From the NCBI GenBank assembly GCA_035604455.1, contig DATNIM010000022.1:5201-69200 (forward strand): a stretch of DNA of 64,000 nt. Reading direction: 5' to 3'. The notes under the pieces were generated by a model. It searched no databases, was not told where the DNA came from, and saw nothing but the letters and a program-made list of their open reading frames with translations. Below, in pieces: positions 42,452-50,750 of this stretch (position 1 is the stretch's first letter; every line of letters starts with the position of its first letter). Source of the stretch: AG25 sp035604455. Its GTDB lineage: Bacteria; Gemmatimonadota; Gemmatimonadetes; Gemmatimonadales; GWC2-71-9. The translations under genes and the position numbers were made by a program.

Positions 42452-43722
42452 CGATCCACTTCGCCCATCACGATGTCGACCGATGCGTTGATCGCGATCA
42501 GGTCCGAGAGCAGATGCCCCTCGGCGAGCTTGGGCAGCGCGGCTAGGTTGATGAAGGCGGGCGGCCGGATCCGCCAGCGCACGGGCTTCGCCGAGCCGTC
42601 CGACACGAAGTAGTTCCCGAGCTCGCCCTTGGGGTTTTCGATGCCGACATACGCCTCGCCCACCGGCGCCCGGATTCCTTCCATCACCTGCTTGAAGTGG
42701 AAGATCATTGCCTCCATGTCGGTCATGGCCCGCGACTTGGGCGGCAGGATGACGCGCGGATCGGCGACGTTGATCGGGCCGTCGGGCAGGCGCTTGATGG
42801 CCTGGGCGAGGATGCGATTCGACTGGTAGCACTCCTCGAGGCGCACCCGGTAGCGGTCGTAGACGTCGCCGTGCTCGCCGATCGGCACATCGAAATCGTA
42901 GGTCTCGTAACCGAGATAGGGGCGGTCCTTGCGCAGATCGTAGGCGACGCCGCTCGCGCGCAGCATCGGGCCGGACAAGGAGTAGTTCACCGCGTCCGGC
43001 GCGCTCATCACGCCCACGCCTTGTGTGCGCCCCGCCCACACCGCGTTGCGCGTCAGCACCCGGTCGATCTCATCGAGCGTCTTCGGGAACGTTCGCGTGA
43101 ACTCCTCGAGCCCTTCCACGAAGCCCGTGGGCACGTCGGCCATCAGGCCGCCGACCCGCGTCACGCTCGTTGTGAGCCGGGCCCCGGTCCACGCCTCCTG
43201 GAGGTTGTAGATGCGCTCGCGCTGCTGGAACGCCCACAGGAACGGCGTGAACGCGCCGAGGTCGATCGACGTCGTCCCGAGCCACACGAGGTGGGAGATG
43301 ATCCGGCTCATCTCGCAGGCGATCAAGCGCAGCACGGTGCACCGGGGCGTGATCTCGATCCCCATCAGCTGTTCGGCGGCGAGCGCCACGCCGACGTTGT
43401 TCGCCATCGGCGCGAGGTAGTCCGTACGGTCCGTGAGCGGGATGATCTGATTGTAGTGGCGGTACTCGCCGAGCTTCTCGAACCCCGAATGCAGGTAGCC
43501 CACGTGCGGGATCACGCGGACCACGGTTTCGCCGTCGAGCTCGACCACGAGCCGCAGCACGCCGTGCGTCGCCGGGTGCTGGGGGCCGATGTTGATGAGC
43601 ATCGGCTCGCCGGGGATCCCGGATGGCTCCTCGGTGCCCACCGTGAGCGGCACGCGGACGGCGTCGCCGTTCGCGCCGACACCGGGGGTCGCGAGCTCGA
43701 GCTCGACCGTGCGCTTGGTCAT
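42448..43722 (-). CDS. nuoD: NADH-quinone oxidoreductase subunit D
   Basis: 49-kDa-type subunit lining the quinone site, 424 residues. NIGPQHPATHGVLRL carries the quinone-site His, followed by HVGYLHSGFEKLGEYR, SHLVWLGTTSIDLGAFTPF and SGPMLRASG. C-terminal INASVDIVMGEVDR is standard. ATG overlaps the nuoC stop (ATGA). The first ~35 residues before the conserved core are a variable extension. Confidence 0.97.
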   Translation of the reverse strand: MTKRTVELELATPGVGANGDAVRVPLTVGTEEPSGIPGEPMLINIGPQHPATHGVLRLVVELDGETVVRVIPHVGYLHSGFEKLGEYRHYNQIIPLTDRTDYLAPMANNVGVALAAEQLMGIEITPRCTVLRLIACEMSRIISHLVWLGTTSIDLGAFTPFLWAFQQRERIYNLQEAWTGARLTTSVTRVGGLMADVPTGFVEGLEEFTRTFPKTLDEIDRVLTRNAVWAGRTQGVGVMSAPDAVNYSLSGPMLRASGVAYDLRKDRPYLGYETYDFDVPIGEHGDVYDRYRVRLEECYQSNRILAQAIKRLPDGPINVADPRVILPPKSRAMTDMEAMIFHFKQVMEGIRAPVGEAYVGIENPKGELGNYFVSDGSAKPVRWRIRPPAFINLAALPKLAEGHLLSDLIAINASVDIVMGEVDR

Positions 43723-44333
43723 TCCGAGTGGGGGATCGTGCCGCGTTCGCCGCGCCGCAACCGCTCCCGCATGTCGGCGGGCAAGTCGTGGTGCGCGTCG
43801 GCGAACGAGAGCTCTTCCATCGAATAGTGCGCTTCGGGGTGCCCGGCGAGGGCCTGCCGCACCTGCTCGGCCCGGCTGAAGCGCCCCCGCAGCGGGAAAT
43901 CCTTCCGAAGTGGGTGACCCTCGGCGTAGGTCTCCCACATCAGGATCCGGCGCAGATCAGGATGGCCGCGGAACTGGACGCCGAACATGTCGAAGACTTC
44001 CCGCTCGAGCCAGTTCGCGCCGGCCCAGACGCCCACCACCGAGTCGACGGCGAGCTCCTGTCGCACGTCGAGCAGCACCTTCACCCGGAGCTCGGCCCCG
44101 CCTTGGAGCGAGCGCAGCAGGTACACCACCTCGAGCGGCCGCTCGGGGTCGCGGTACTCGACCGCCGTCAGATCGACCAAATAGTCGTAGTGCTCTGAGG
44201 ACCGCAGGAACTCGAAGACCTTGAGCGCCTGGGCGCAGGCGACGTCGACCGTGCTCACGCCGTCGCGCGTCACGCTGCTGCGGCCGATGGCGGTGCCGAA
44301 GGTCGCCCGCAGGGTGTCGACCGAGGGGTTCAC
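43719..44333 (-). CDS. nuoC: NADH-quinone oxidoreductase subunit C
   Basis: 30-kDa-type subunit of 204 residues, encoded separately from NuoD rather than fused. EVVYLLRSL, SVVGVWAGANWLEREVFDMFGVQFRGHPDLRRILM and EGHPLRKDFPL are the family motifs. The GTG start at 44333 overlaps nuoB as GTGA; an out-of-frame-looking long extension upstream lies over nuoB. Confidence 0.96.
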   Translation of the reverse strand: MNPSVDTLRATFGTAIGRSSVTRDGVSTVDVACAQALKVFEFLRSSEHYDYLVDLTAVEYRDPERPLEVVYLLRSLQGGAELRVKVLLDVRQELAVDSVVGVWAGANWLEREVFDMFGVQFRGHPDLRRILMWETYAEGHPLRKDFPLRGRFSRAEQVRQALAGHPEAHYSMEELSFADAHHDLPADMRERLRRGERGTIPHSE

Positions 44334-44932
44334 GCCGACCGGAATTGGTGGACCGAGTTGCCGAAGGGTTCGGAGATCTCGTCGATCGTGTCGGGGGGCA
44401 GGCGCAGCCCCGTGTCGTCGAGCGGGTGCTCGTCGCGGAGCGCGCGGTCGGCGAGTGACTCGCCTTTGATCTTTTTGTGCAGGAGGAGCACGCCGTAGAG
44501 CAGGCCCTCGGGGCGTGGGGGGCAGCCCGGGACGTAGACGTCGACCGGAACGATGGTGTCGATCCCCTGGACCATGGCGTAATTGTCGAAGATCCCGCCG
44601 CTCGACGCGCAGGCGCCCATCGAGATGACCCACTTGGGCTGGGGCATCTGGTCGTAGACCCGACGGATCACGGGGGCCAGCTTGAACGGCAGCCGGCCGG
44701 CGCAGATCAGCACGTCGGCCTGGCGCGGGCTGAAGGCCTGGCGTTCCATGCCGAAGCGGGCGAAGTCGAAGCGGCTGGCGGCCGTCGCCATGAACTCGAT
44801 CGCGCAGCAGGCCGTGCCGAAAGGCATGGGCCACAGCGAGTTGGCCCGCGCCCAGTTGACGAGATCGTCGAGCTTGGCGAGCAGCCAGTTCGGGTTCTGG
44901 CCGGTGACGGTTTCGGTGGCGACGTGCTTCAT
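44330..44932 (-). CDS. nuoB: NADH-quinone oxidoreductase subunit B
   Basis: Carries cluster N2, the last iron-sulphur centre before quinone. Its 200 residues contain GTACCAIEFM (two adjacent Cys), ISMGACASSGGIF and VPGCPPRPEGLLYG, the four N2 ligands. It starts 4 nt after nuoA. A C-terminal tail of about 35 residues after the core is variable. Confidence 0.97.
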   Translation of the reverse strand: MKHVATETVTGQNPNWLLAKLDDLVNWARANSLWPMPFGTACCAIEFMATAASRFDFARFGMERQAFSPRQADVLICAGRLPFKLAPVIRRVYDQMPQPKWVISMGACASSGGIFDNYAMVQGIDTIVPVDVYVPGCPPRPEGLLYGVLLLHKKIKGESLADRALRDEHPLDDTGLRLPPDTIDEISEPFGNSVHQFRSA

Positions 44933-44936
44933 CGGC

Positions 44937-45317
44937 TCAATCCCACCGGAAGGCTCCGCGCCGCCATACGTAGATGTAACCTACAAAGAGCACGGCGAGA
45001 AACACCAGCATCTCGACCAGCAGAAACCCCATCGGCGGCCCCCCCGGCGGCCCGCTGCTCGCGAAGTAGATCGTCCCCCAGGGGATCAGGAACACCGTCT
45101 CGATGTCGAAGAGAATGAAGAGCATCGCGACGAGGTAGAACTTGACCGAGAAGCGCTCGTGCGCGCCGCCGAGCGGCGGCATGCCGCTCTCATAGGGGGC
45201 GAGCTTCGAGACCGTGGGGCGGTGGGGGGCCACGAGATGCGAGAGGCCAATCAGCAACACGGCGTTCGCGGCGACGAACACCAACAACAGCAGGAACGCG
45301 ACGTAGGGTTGGTGCAT
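44937..45317 (-). CDS. nuoA: NADH-quinone oxidoreductase subunit A
   Basis: Small membrane subunit (ND3 homologue) with three helices; 126 residues from the ATG at 45317. The SKLAPYESGMPPLGGAHERFSVKFYLVAMLFILFDIETVFL region includes the conserved loop and acidic helix. The frame is open back to ATG 45377 and TTG 45383, but that TTG is the first triplet of a consensus TTGACA -35 box whose -10 lies at 45355-45360, so translation must begin downstream of it. No Shine-Dalgarno is obvious before 45317; the expected leader is ~30 nt. Confidence 0.9.
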   Translation of the reverse strand: MHQPYVAFLLLLVFVAANAVLLIGLSHLVAPHRPTVSKLAPYESGMPPLGGAHERFSVKFYLVAMLFILFDIETVFLIPWGTIYFASSGPPGGPPMGFLLVEMLVFLAVLFVGYIYVWRRGAFRWD

Positions 45318-45354
45318 GGGATGCGCGAGCAACGCGTGGGCGTTGCGGGCAGTG

Positions 45355-45383
45355 AACGTATGGTGCGCCGGAAGCATTGTCAA
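45355..45383 (-). promoter_or_regulatory. nuo operon promoter
   Basis: Minus strand TTGACA (45378-45383, full -35 consensus), a 17-nt spacer, then TACGTT (45355-45360). Transcription would start about 30 nt before the nuoA ATG at 45317. It is the only recognisable promoter upstream of the 17 kb nuo-manB-UPF0182 unit, and it decides the nuoA start. Confidence 0.65.
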
Positions 45384-45417
45384 CCAACATCGGTGGCGTA
45401 AGTCTCAGTGGGACCGG

Positions 45418-45423
45418 TATATT
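45418..45423 (+). promoter_or_regulatory. Candidate -10 box for dcd
   Basis: TATATT ends 8 nt before the dcd ATG at 45432. No good -35 is found at 16-18 nt spacing, and there is no ribosome binding site. The position again implies a leaderless message. It is back to back with the nuo promoter, 34 nt away. Confidence 0.45.
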
Positions 45424-45431
45424 GCGGCCTC

Positions 45432-45992
45432 ATGTCCATCAAATCCGACCGCTGGATCCGCCGCCTCGCGCGCGAGCACCGCATGATCGAGCCGTTCGCC
45501 GACACCCAGGTGCGGAGCGGGGCCATCTCCTACGGCGTCTCCTCCTACGGCTACGACATGCGCGTGGCGCCCGAGTTCCGAATCTTCACGAACGCGTTTT
45601 CCGGCGTCGTCGACCCCAAGAACTTCGATCCCCGGTCGTTCGTCGAGTTCAAGGACGACGTCTGCATCGTGCCGCCCAACTCGTTCGTGCTTGCCCGCTC
45701 GGTCGAGTATTTCCGCATTCCCCGCAACGTGCTGACCGTGTGCGTCGGCAAGAGCACCTACGCGCGCTGCGGCATCATCACCAACGTCACCCCGTTCGAG
45801 CCCGAGTGGGAGGGATTTGTGACGCTCGAGATCTCGAACACGTGTCCCCTGCCGGCGAAGATCTACGCCAACGAGGGCATCGCGCAGGTGCTGTTCTTCA
45901 CGGCTGACGAAGGGGATGAGTGCGAGCAGAGCTACGCCGACAAACGGGGGAAGTACCAGTCGCAGACCGGGATCACCCTGCCCCGGCTCTAG
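45432..45992 (+). CDS. dcd: dCTP deaminase
   Basis: Deaminates dCTP to dUTP on the route to dTMP. The 186 residues open SIKSDRWIRRLA and include GAISYGVSSYGYDMRV, GKSTYARCG, the active-site region TPFEPEWEG and the C-terminal KYQSQTGITLPRL, all of the Dcd family. A bifunctional deaminase/dUTPase cannot be excluded by eye. Its stop lies only 3 nt from the convergent zwf stop, leaving no room for a terminator between them. Confidence 0.96.
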   Translation: MSIKSDRWIRRLAREHRMIEPFADTQVRSGAISYGVSSYGYDMRVAPEFRIFTNAFSGVVDPKNFDPRSFVEFKDDVCIVPPNSFVLARSVEYFRIPRNVLTVCVGKSTYARCGIITNVTPFEPEWEGFVTLEISNTCPLPAKIYANEGIAQVLFFTADEGDECEQSYADKRGKYQSQTGITLPRL

Positions 45993-45995
45993 TCG

Positions 45996-47558
45996 TTACG
46001 GTTTCCGCCAGCGCGCGCCCATGCGCGCGATGAATTCGTCCGACACGGCCGGTCCCCAGCTCCCCGCCTCGTAGTTCGGGTAGTGGTCGGGCCGCTTCTG
46101 CTCCCAGAAATTGATGATCGGATCGACGGCCGCCCAGGCCGCTTCCACTTCGTCCGCGCGGGTGAACAGCGTCGCCTCCCCAACCATGCAATCGAGCAGT
46201 AGCGTCTCGTAGGAGTCGTGGCTCTCGGAGCCGAACGCTTCGGCGTAGCCAAAGTCCATATCGACGGGCACCATCCGCACGTCGACGCCCGGGACTTTGA
46301 CCTCGAACCGCAGCGAGATGCCCTCGTTCGGCTGCACTCGGATCGCGAGCACGTTGGGCTCGAGCTCCTGGCCCGGGAGGAGCGGGAACATGAGATGGGG
46401 GGGCCGGCGGAACTGGATCGCGATCTCGGTCGCGCGTCGCGGGAGCCGTTTGCCGGACCGCAGGTAGAACGGCACGTCCTGCCAACGCCAGTTATCGACC
46501 ATGAACCGCACGGCGGCGTAGGTCGACGTCCCCGAGTCGGGTCGTACGTTGGGCTCCTCGCGGTAGCCCGGCACCGGCTGTCCGTCGATCGTCCCCGGCC
46601 CGTACTGCCCGCGGACCGAGTACTCGTGCATCTCGGCCGGCGTGATCGGCCGCACCGCGCGGAGCACCTTCACCTTCTCGTCGCGCACGGCGTCGGCGCT
46701 GAAGGTGAGCGGCGGCTCGAGCGCCGTCAGCGTGAGCAGCTGCAGCAGGTGGTTCTGGAACATGTCGCGGACCACGCCCGCCTCCTCGTAGTAGCGGGCC
46801 CGGTGCTCGACCCCGACTTGCTCGGCGGCGGTGATCTGGACGTGGTGGATGTGCTGGCGGTTCCAGACGGGCTCGAAGATCGAGTTCGCGAAGCGGAACA
46901 CGAGGAGGTTCTGGACGGTCTCCTTGCCCAGGTAGTGATCGATGCGGTACACCTGGTGCTCGGCGAAGGCGCGTCGCACGATCGCGTTCAGCGCGCGCGC
47001 GCTCTCGAGGCTGTACCCGAACGGCTTCTCGAGCACGATGCGGGTCCAGGGGCGTTCGCGGACGTCGTTGACGCGCGGGGCGATGCCGCTTTCCGAGAGC
47101 CGCAGAATGATCGTCGGACTGACCGACGGCGGCACGGCGAGGTAGAAGAGGTGGCCGCTCTTCGGCGGGAGCGACATGCCGAGGTCGCGCAGCCGCTGGC
47201 CCAGATTGGCGTAGGTCTGCGGCTCGGCGATGTCGCCCGCCACGTAGCAGAGCCGCGCGCCGAAGCGGGCCCAGGCGCTCGCGCTCAGCGCGCCGCCGAA
47301 CTCGGCCAGGCCGTCCCGCACCTGGTCGCGAAACCCCTGGTCGTCGAGCGGGCTCCGGTCGACGCCCACGATCGCGAAATGCTCGCCCAGCATGCCGTCC
47401 GTCATGAGGTGCGCGAGCGAGGGCATCAGCTTTCGGCGGGTCAGGTCGCCCGCCGCGCCGAAGATGATGACCGCGCACGGGTCGGCCACCCGGCGGGTGG
47501 CCACCGGGGCGTTGAGCACTTCGGCGATGCGCGCGGCGACCGAGAGCCGGGCGGTCAC
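45996..47558 (-). CDS. zwf: Glucose-6-phosphate 1-dehydrogenase
   Basis: First enzyme of the oxidative pentose phosphate pathway, giving 6-phosphogluconolactone and NADPH. The 520 residues include the nucleotide fold IFGAAGDLTRRKLMP, the active-site RIDHYLGKETVQN, the EKPFG loop and the ITAAEQVGVEHRARYYE segment. GTG start overlaps the gnd stop (GTGA). It is the last gene of pgl-pgi-gnd-zwf. Confidence 0.97.
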   Translation of the reverse strand: MTARLSVAARIAEVLNAPVATRRVADPCAVIIFGAAGDLTRRKLMPSLAHLMTDGMLGEHFAIVGVDRSPLDDQGFRDQVRDGLAEFGGALSASAWARFGARLCYVAGDIAEPQTYANLGQRLRDLGMSLPPKSGHLFYLAVPPSVSPTIILRLSESGIAPRVNDVRERPWTRIVLEKPFGYSLESARALNAIVRRAFAEHQVYRIDHYLGKETVQNLLVFRFANSIFEPVWNRQHIHHVQITAAEQVGVEHRARYYEEAGVVRDMFQNHLLQLLTLTALEPPLTFSADAVRDEKVKVLRAVRPITPAEMHEYSVRGQYGPGTIDGQPVPGYREEPNVRPDSGTSTYAAVRFMVDNWRWQDVPFYLRSGKRLPRRATEIAIQFRRPPHLMFPLLPGQELEPNVLAIRVQPNEGISLRFEVKVPGVDVRMVPVDMDFGYAEAFGSESHDSYETLLLDCMVGEATLFTRADEVEAAWAAVDPIINFWEQKRPDHYPNYEAGSWGPAVSDEFIARMGARWRKP

Positions 47559-48454
47559 ACGCTCTTCACCGCGTGGCCTCCGAACTCGGCCCGCAACGCG
47601 GCGATGACCTTGGCGGAGAACGACTCGTCCTGGCGTGACTGGAACCGCGCGAGCAGGGACAGCGTGATGATCGGCGCGGGCACGTCCAGGTGCATCGCCT
47701 CCTCCACGGTCCAGCGCCCCTCGCCTGAATCCTCCACGTACCCCCGCAGCCCGGCGAGCTGGGGGTCGCGCGCGAAGGCGCGCTCGGCGAGCTCGTTCAG
47801 CCAGGAGCGCACCACGCTGCCCTGGTTCCAGACGGCCGCGATCTGATGGAGGTCGAGCTTGAAGTCCCGCGAGCGCTGGAGGATCTCGTAGCCCTCCGCA
47901 TAGGCCTGCAGCATGCCGTACTCGATGCCGTTATGGATCATCTTGACGTAATGCCCCGCGCCGGGCGGGCCCACGTGCGCGTATCCGTTCTCGGGCGCGA
48001 GGGTCTTGAAGATTGGCTCGCAGGTCTTGAAGGCTCCGGGCGACGCCCCGATCATCAGGCAGTAACCGACCGTACGGCCCCAGATCCCGCCGCTCGTCCC
48101 CGCATCGATGAACTCGAGCCCGAGGGTCCGCAGGCGTTCCGCGCGCCGCATAGAGTCGCGGAAATTCGAGTTCCCGCCATCGATCACGATGTCGCCCCGC
48201 GACAGGTGGGGCAGCAGTTCGTCGAGCGTATGCTCGACCGGCGCGCCGGACGGGACCATGAGCCAGGTGATCCGAGGCGCCGTGAGCTGCCGCGTGACGT
48301 CGGCCAGGTCCGTTGCGGCCCGGACGCCCCCGGTCGCGTGCGCGCGCGCGACGTCTGCGCTGCGGTCGTAGACGACGAGCTCGTGCCCGCCCGCGGCAAG
48401 TCGCTGCACCATGTTCCCGCCCATGCGGCCGAGCCCGATCATCGCGAGTCGCAT
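47555..48454 (-). CDS. gnd: 6-phosphogluconate dehydrogenase, short decarboxylating type
   Basis: Oxidatively decarboxylates 6-phosphogluconate to ribulose-5-phosphate. Only 299 residues, against about 470 for the common NADP enzyme; this is the short YqeC/GndA-like form that often prefers NAD. MRLAMIGLGRMGGNM is the dinucleotide loop, DGGNSNFRDS and AGTSGGIWGRTVGYCLMIG bind substrate, and GPPGAGHYVKMIHNGIEYGM holds the catalytic Lys and the HNGIEY motif. The ATG at 48454 is 31 nt after pgi. Ribulose-5-phosphate formed here is also the KdsD substrate. Confidence 0.93.
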   Translation of the reverse strand: MRLAMIGLGRMGGNMVQRLAAGGHELVVYDRSADVARAHATGGVRAATDLADVTRQLTAPRITWLMVPSGAPVEHTLDELLPHLSRGDIVIDGGNSNFRDSMRRAERLRTLGLEFIDAGTSGGIWGRTVGYCLMIGASPGAFKTCEPIFKTLAPENGYAHVGPPGAGHYVKMIHNGIEYGMLQAYAEGYEILQRSRDFKLDLHQIAAVWNQGSVVRSWLNELAERAFARDPQLAGLRGYVEDSGEGRWTVEEAMHLDVPAPIITLSLLARFQSRQDESFSAKVIAALRAEFGGHAVKSV

Positions 48455-48485
48455 CGATTGATCCTTTCCTTTTTCAAGGTCGCCG

Positions 48486-50054
48486 TCAGCGCTCGAGGAG
48501 ATCCAAGCGGAGCTGGAGCGCGGGGCGGCCCCGACGGTCGAGCGCCTGGAGGTCGCCTTCGGCCTGCGCCGCCTCGAATTGACCGAACGTGAACGGCTTG
48601 CCCGGGATCGGCAGATCCGTCGCAGGCAGCGCCGTGATTTCCAAGAAGTGCCCGCGCGGGGGTCCGCCCTTATGCAGCTGGCCCGTGGAGTGGAGGTAGC
48701 GCGGACCGTAGCCGAGCGTAGTCGCGACCCGCAGGCGGTTGCGGAGCGCGAGCCGCACGGCGGCGAGCCGGCGATCGTGTTCCGACGTGGGCGGGAGGTA
48801 GGCGAGCAGCGCCACGTAATCGCCGGGGCGCACCTGGGCGACAAACCGTCCCAGGGCGTCCTTGTCCGCGAGGGGCCGGGGCGGTGCGCCCTTGGTCAGC
48901 ACGGCTTCGGTGTTGGCCTTACTCTCGGCGACGTTCGGCTGATCGAACGCGTTGATGCCGAGAATGGCGCCCGCCACGGCCGTCGCGAATTCCCAGCGGA
49001 AGAACTCCGCGCCGAGGTCATCGGGGTCCGCAAGGACGAGGCGGACAACCGGGTGGCCGGCGGCTCCGAGGGCCGCAAGCCCCGCGTCCGTCACGGGATC
49101 GCGCTCATCGGAGAGCGACATCGCGATGAAGACCCGGTCCGAGCCGTAGACCTCGGGTGGACCGAGCGGCTCCCCCGCGACGGGAAGGATCCCCGTGCCT
49201 TCCTTGCCTGTGCTCTCCGCGATCAGCTGCTCGGCCCACAGGCCGTAGCTCGCGATGCCGGGGGACGCAAGGATCGTGGCCTTGTCGCGCCCGGAGAGGG
49301 CGGCTTCACCGAGCACCGCTCCGAGCCAGGCCCCCGGGTTGTCGCGCGCCGCGACCCCGGGCCCGCAGGCGGTGATCATGCGCGTCGCGCGGTCGAGCAG
49401 ACGCCCCACGTCCAAGCCGAGGAGGGCGGCCGGGACCAGGCCAAAGTAGGAAAGTGCGGAGTAGCGGCCTCCGATGTCCGCCGGGTTCAGGAACGTTTCC
49501 CGGAACCGCCGCTCGGCCGCGAGGCGCGCGAGCGGCGTGCCGGGGTCGGTGATGGCCGCGAATTGGGCGCCGCGCTGGCCCGCTAGCTCCCAGAAGTGAC
49601 GGTAGAAACAGTCGGGTTCGAGCGTCGTGCCCGACTTGCTGCTGATGAGAAAGAGGGTCTGCCCGACCCCTCCGGCACCCGCCGCGGCCACTGCCCCGGG
49701 ATCGGTGCTGTCGAGCACGTGCAGCGTCGGGTACCCCGCGGCCGGCCGCCCGCTGAGGCGCAGCACTTCGGGTGCGAGACTCGAGCCCCCCATGCCGCAC
49801 AGCACGACGCGACGAAACGCGCCCCGCACCTGCTCCGCGAACCCGCGCAGCCGCGGGAGATCGGCCCGCATCGTGTCGACCACCGTGAGCCAGCCCAAGC
49901 GGTCGCGAATCTCGGGCGTGTTCGGATCGGGCTTCCAGACGGTCGGGTCCCGGGCCCAGATGCGGCTCGGCACCTTGGCCGCGTCGAGCGCGGCGAGCCG
50001 TCGCTCGACCTGCGGCGCGAGGCCACGGAGATCGGCGGGCGATGGCATGGTCAC
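48486..50054 (-). CDS. pgi: Glucose-6-phosphate isomerase (type found in transaldolase fusions)
   Basis: Interconverts glucose-6- and fructose-6-phosphate. Two SIS domains are visible: VVLCGMGGSSLAPEV with LDSTDPGAV and ISSKSGTTLEPD in the first half, and the NQPNVAESKANTEAVL region later in the protein. The overall pattern resembles the isomerase half of bifunctional transaldolase/isomerase proteins rather than E. coli Pgi, but no transaldolase domain precedes it. A GTG at 50054 overlaps the pgl stop (GTGA) and is preferred over the ATG two codons in. 522 residues. Confidence 0.88.
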   Translation of the reverse strand: MTMPSPADLRGLAPQVERRLAALDAAKVPSRIWARDPTVWKPDPNTPEIRDRLGWLTVVDTMRADLPRLRGFAEQVRGAFRRVVLCGMGGSSLAPEVLRLSGRPAAGYPTLHVLDSTDPGAVAAAGAGGVGQTLFLISSKSGTTLEPDCFYRHFWELAGQRGAQFAAITDPGTPLARLAAERRFRETFLNPADIGGRYSALSYFGLVPAALLGLDVGRLLDRATRMITACGPGVAARDNPGAWLGAVLGEAALSGRDKATILASPGIASYGLWAEQLIAESTGKEGTGILPVAGEPLGPPEVYGSDRVFIAMSLSDERDPVTDAGLAALGAAGHPVVRLVLADPDDLGAEFFRWEFATAVAGAILGINAFDQPNVAESKANTEAVLTKGAPPRPLADKDALGRFVAQVRPGDYVALLAYLPPTSEHDRRLAAVRLALRNRLRVATTLGYGPRYLHSTGQLHKGGPPRGHFLEITALPATDLPIPGKPFTFGQFEAAQAEGDLQALDRRGRPALQLRLDLLER

Positions 50055-50713
50055 GTGGGCCCCGTCAGGCGGGCCGCCGCCGCACGATCCAGGAACCACG
50101 TTCCGGCGAGACCGAGTTGCACCGGCACCTCCATCGGGTTGTAGGGCCCCTCGAGCGCGCGCACTGCCGCGTCCGCTTTCTCGCTCCCCGTGGCGAGGAC
50201 GGCCACCCGGCGGGCGACCGCCATCACGGGCGGCGTAATCGTGAGGCGGCGGCTCGGCGCCTTCGTCACAACGACGGGCATCACACGCCGCTCGCGTTCG
50301 GCGAGGCTTGCGTCACCCGGAAAGAGCGACGCCGTGTGCCCATCGGGTCCCATGCCGAGCAAGAGCACGTCGAGGCGCGCCGGCAACAACGCGTCGTAGT
50401 CCCGGGCCGCCGCTGCGAGGTCGGCGCGCTCCCCTTCCATGCGGTGGACCTGCGACGCGGGGATGGGCACATGGGCGAGCAGGGTCTCCCGCACCATACT
50501 GAAGTTGCTGTGGGGGTCAGTTGGGGGCACCGCGCGCTCGTCCGTGAAGAACACTTCGACCCGGTCCCAGGGAATCGGTTTGGCGTGCGGACCGGCGAGC
50601 GCGGCGTACACGGGCCGTGGCGTCTCCCCGCCCGCCAGCGCCACCCGGCAGACGTCGCGAGCCGCGCAGGTGCGGCGGATGCCGTCCACCAGCCACGCCG
50701 CCACCCGGCGCAC
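50051..50713 (-). CDS. pgl: 6-phosphogluconolactonase
   Basis: Hydrolyses 6-phosphogluconolactone. DevB/NagB-like fold of 220 residues: VALAGGETPRPVYAAL, VEVFFTDERAVPPTDPHSNF, LLLGMGPDGHTASLFPG and MPVVVTKAP. The GTG at 50713 is the only start codon available, but the codons immediately upstream in frame read VVADGADF, which looks like the normal DevB N terminus. The true start may therefore be non-standard or slightly upstream. It is the first gene of the pentose phosphate set, with all three oxidative-branch enzymes together. Confidence 0.9.
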   Translation of the reverse strand: MRRVAAWLVDGIRRTCAARDVCRVALAGGETPRPVYAALAGPHAKPIPWDRVEVFFTDERAVPPTDPHSNFSMVRETLLAHVPIPASQVHRMEGERADLAAAARDYDALLPARLDVLLLGMGPDGHTASLFPGDASLAERERRVMPVVVTKAPSRRLTITPPVMAVARRVAVLATGSEKADAAVRALEGPYNPMEVPVQLGLAGTWFLDRAAAARLTGPT

Positions 50714-50750
50714 GAAGTCCGCGCCATCGGCGACGACGAGGCGGCCCCGC

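Noticed and set aside
45318..45383. Longer nuoA starting at TTG 45383 or ATG 45377
   Set aside because: The TTG is part of a consensus -35 box with a matching -10 downstream, and the shorter form has normal NuoA length.
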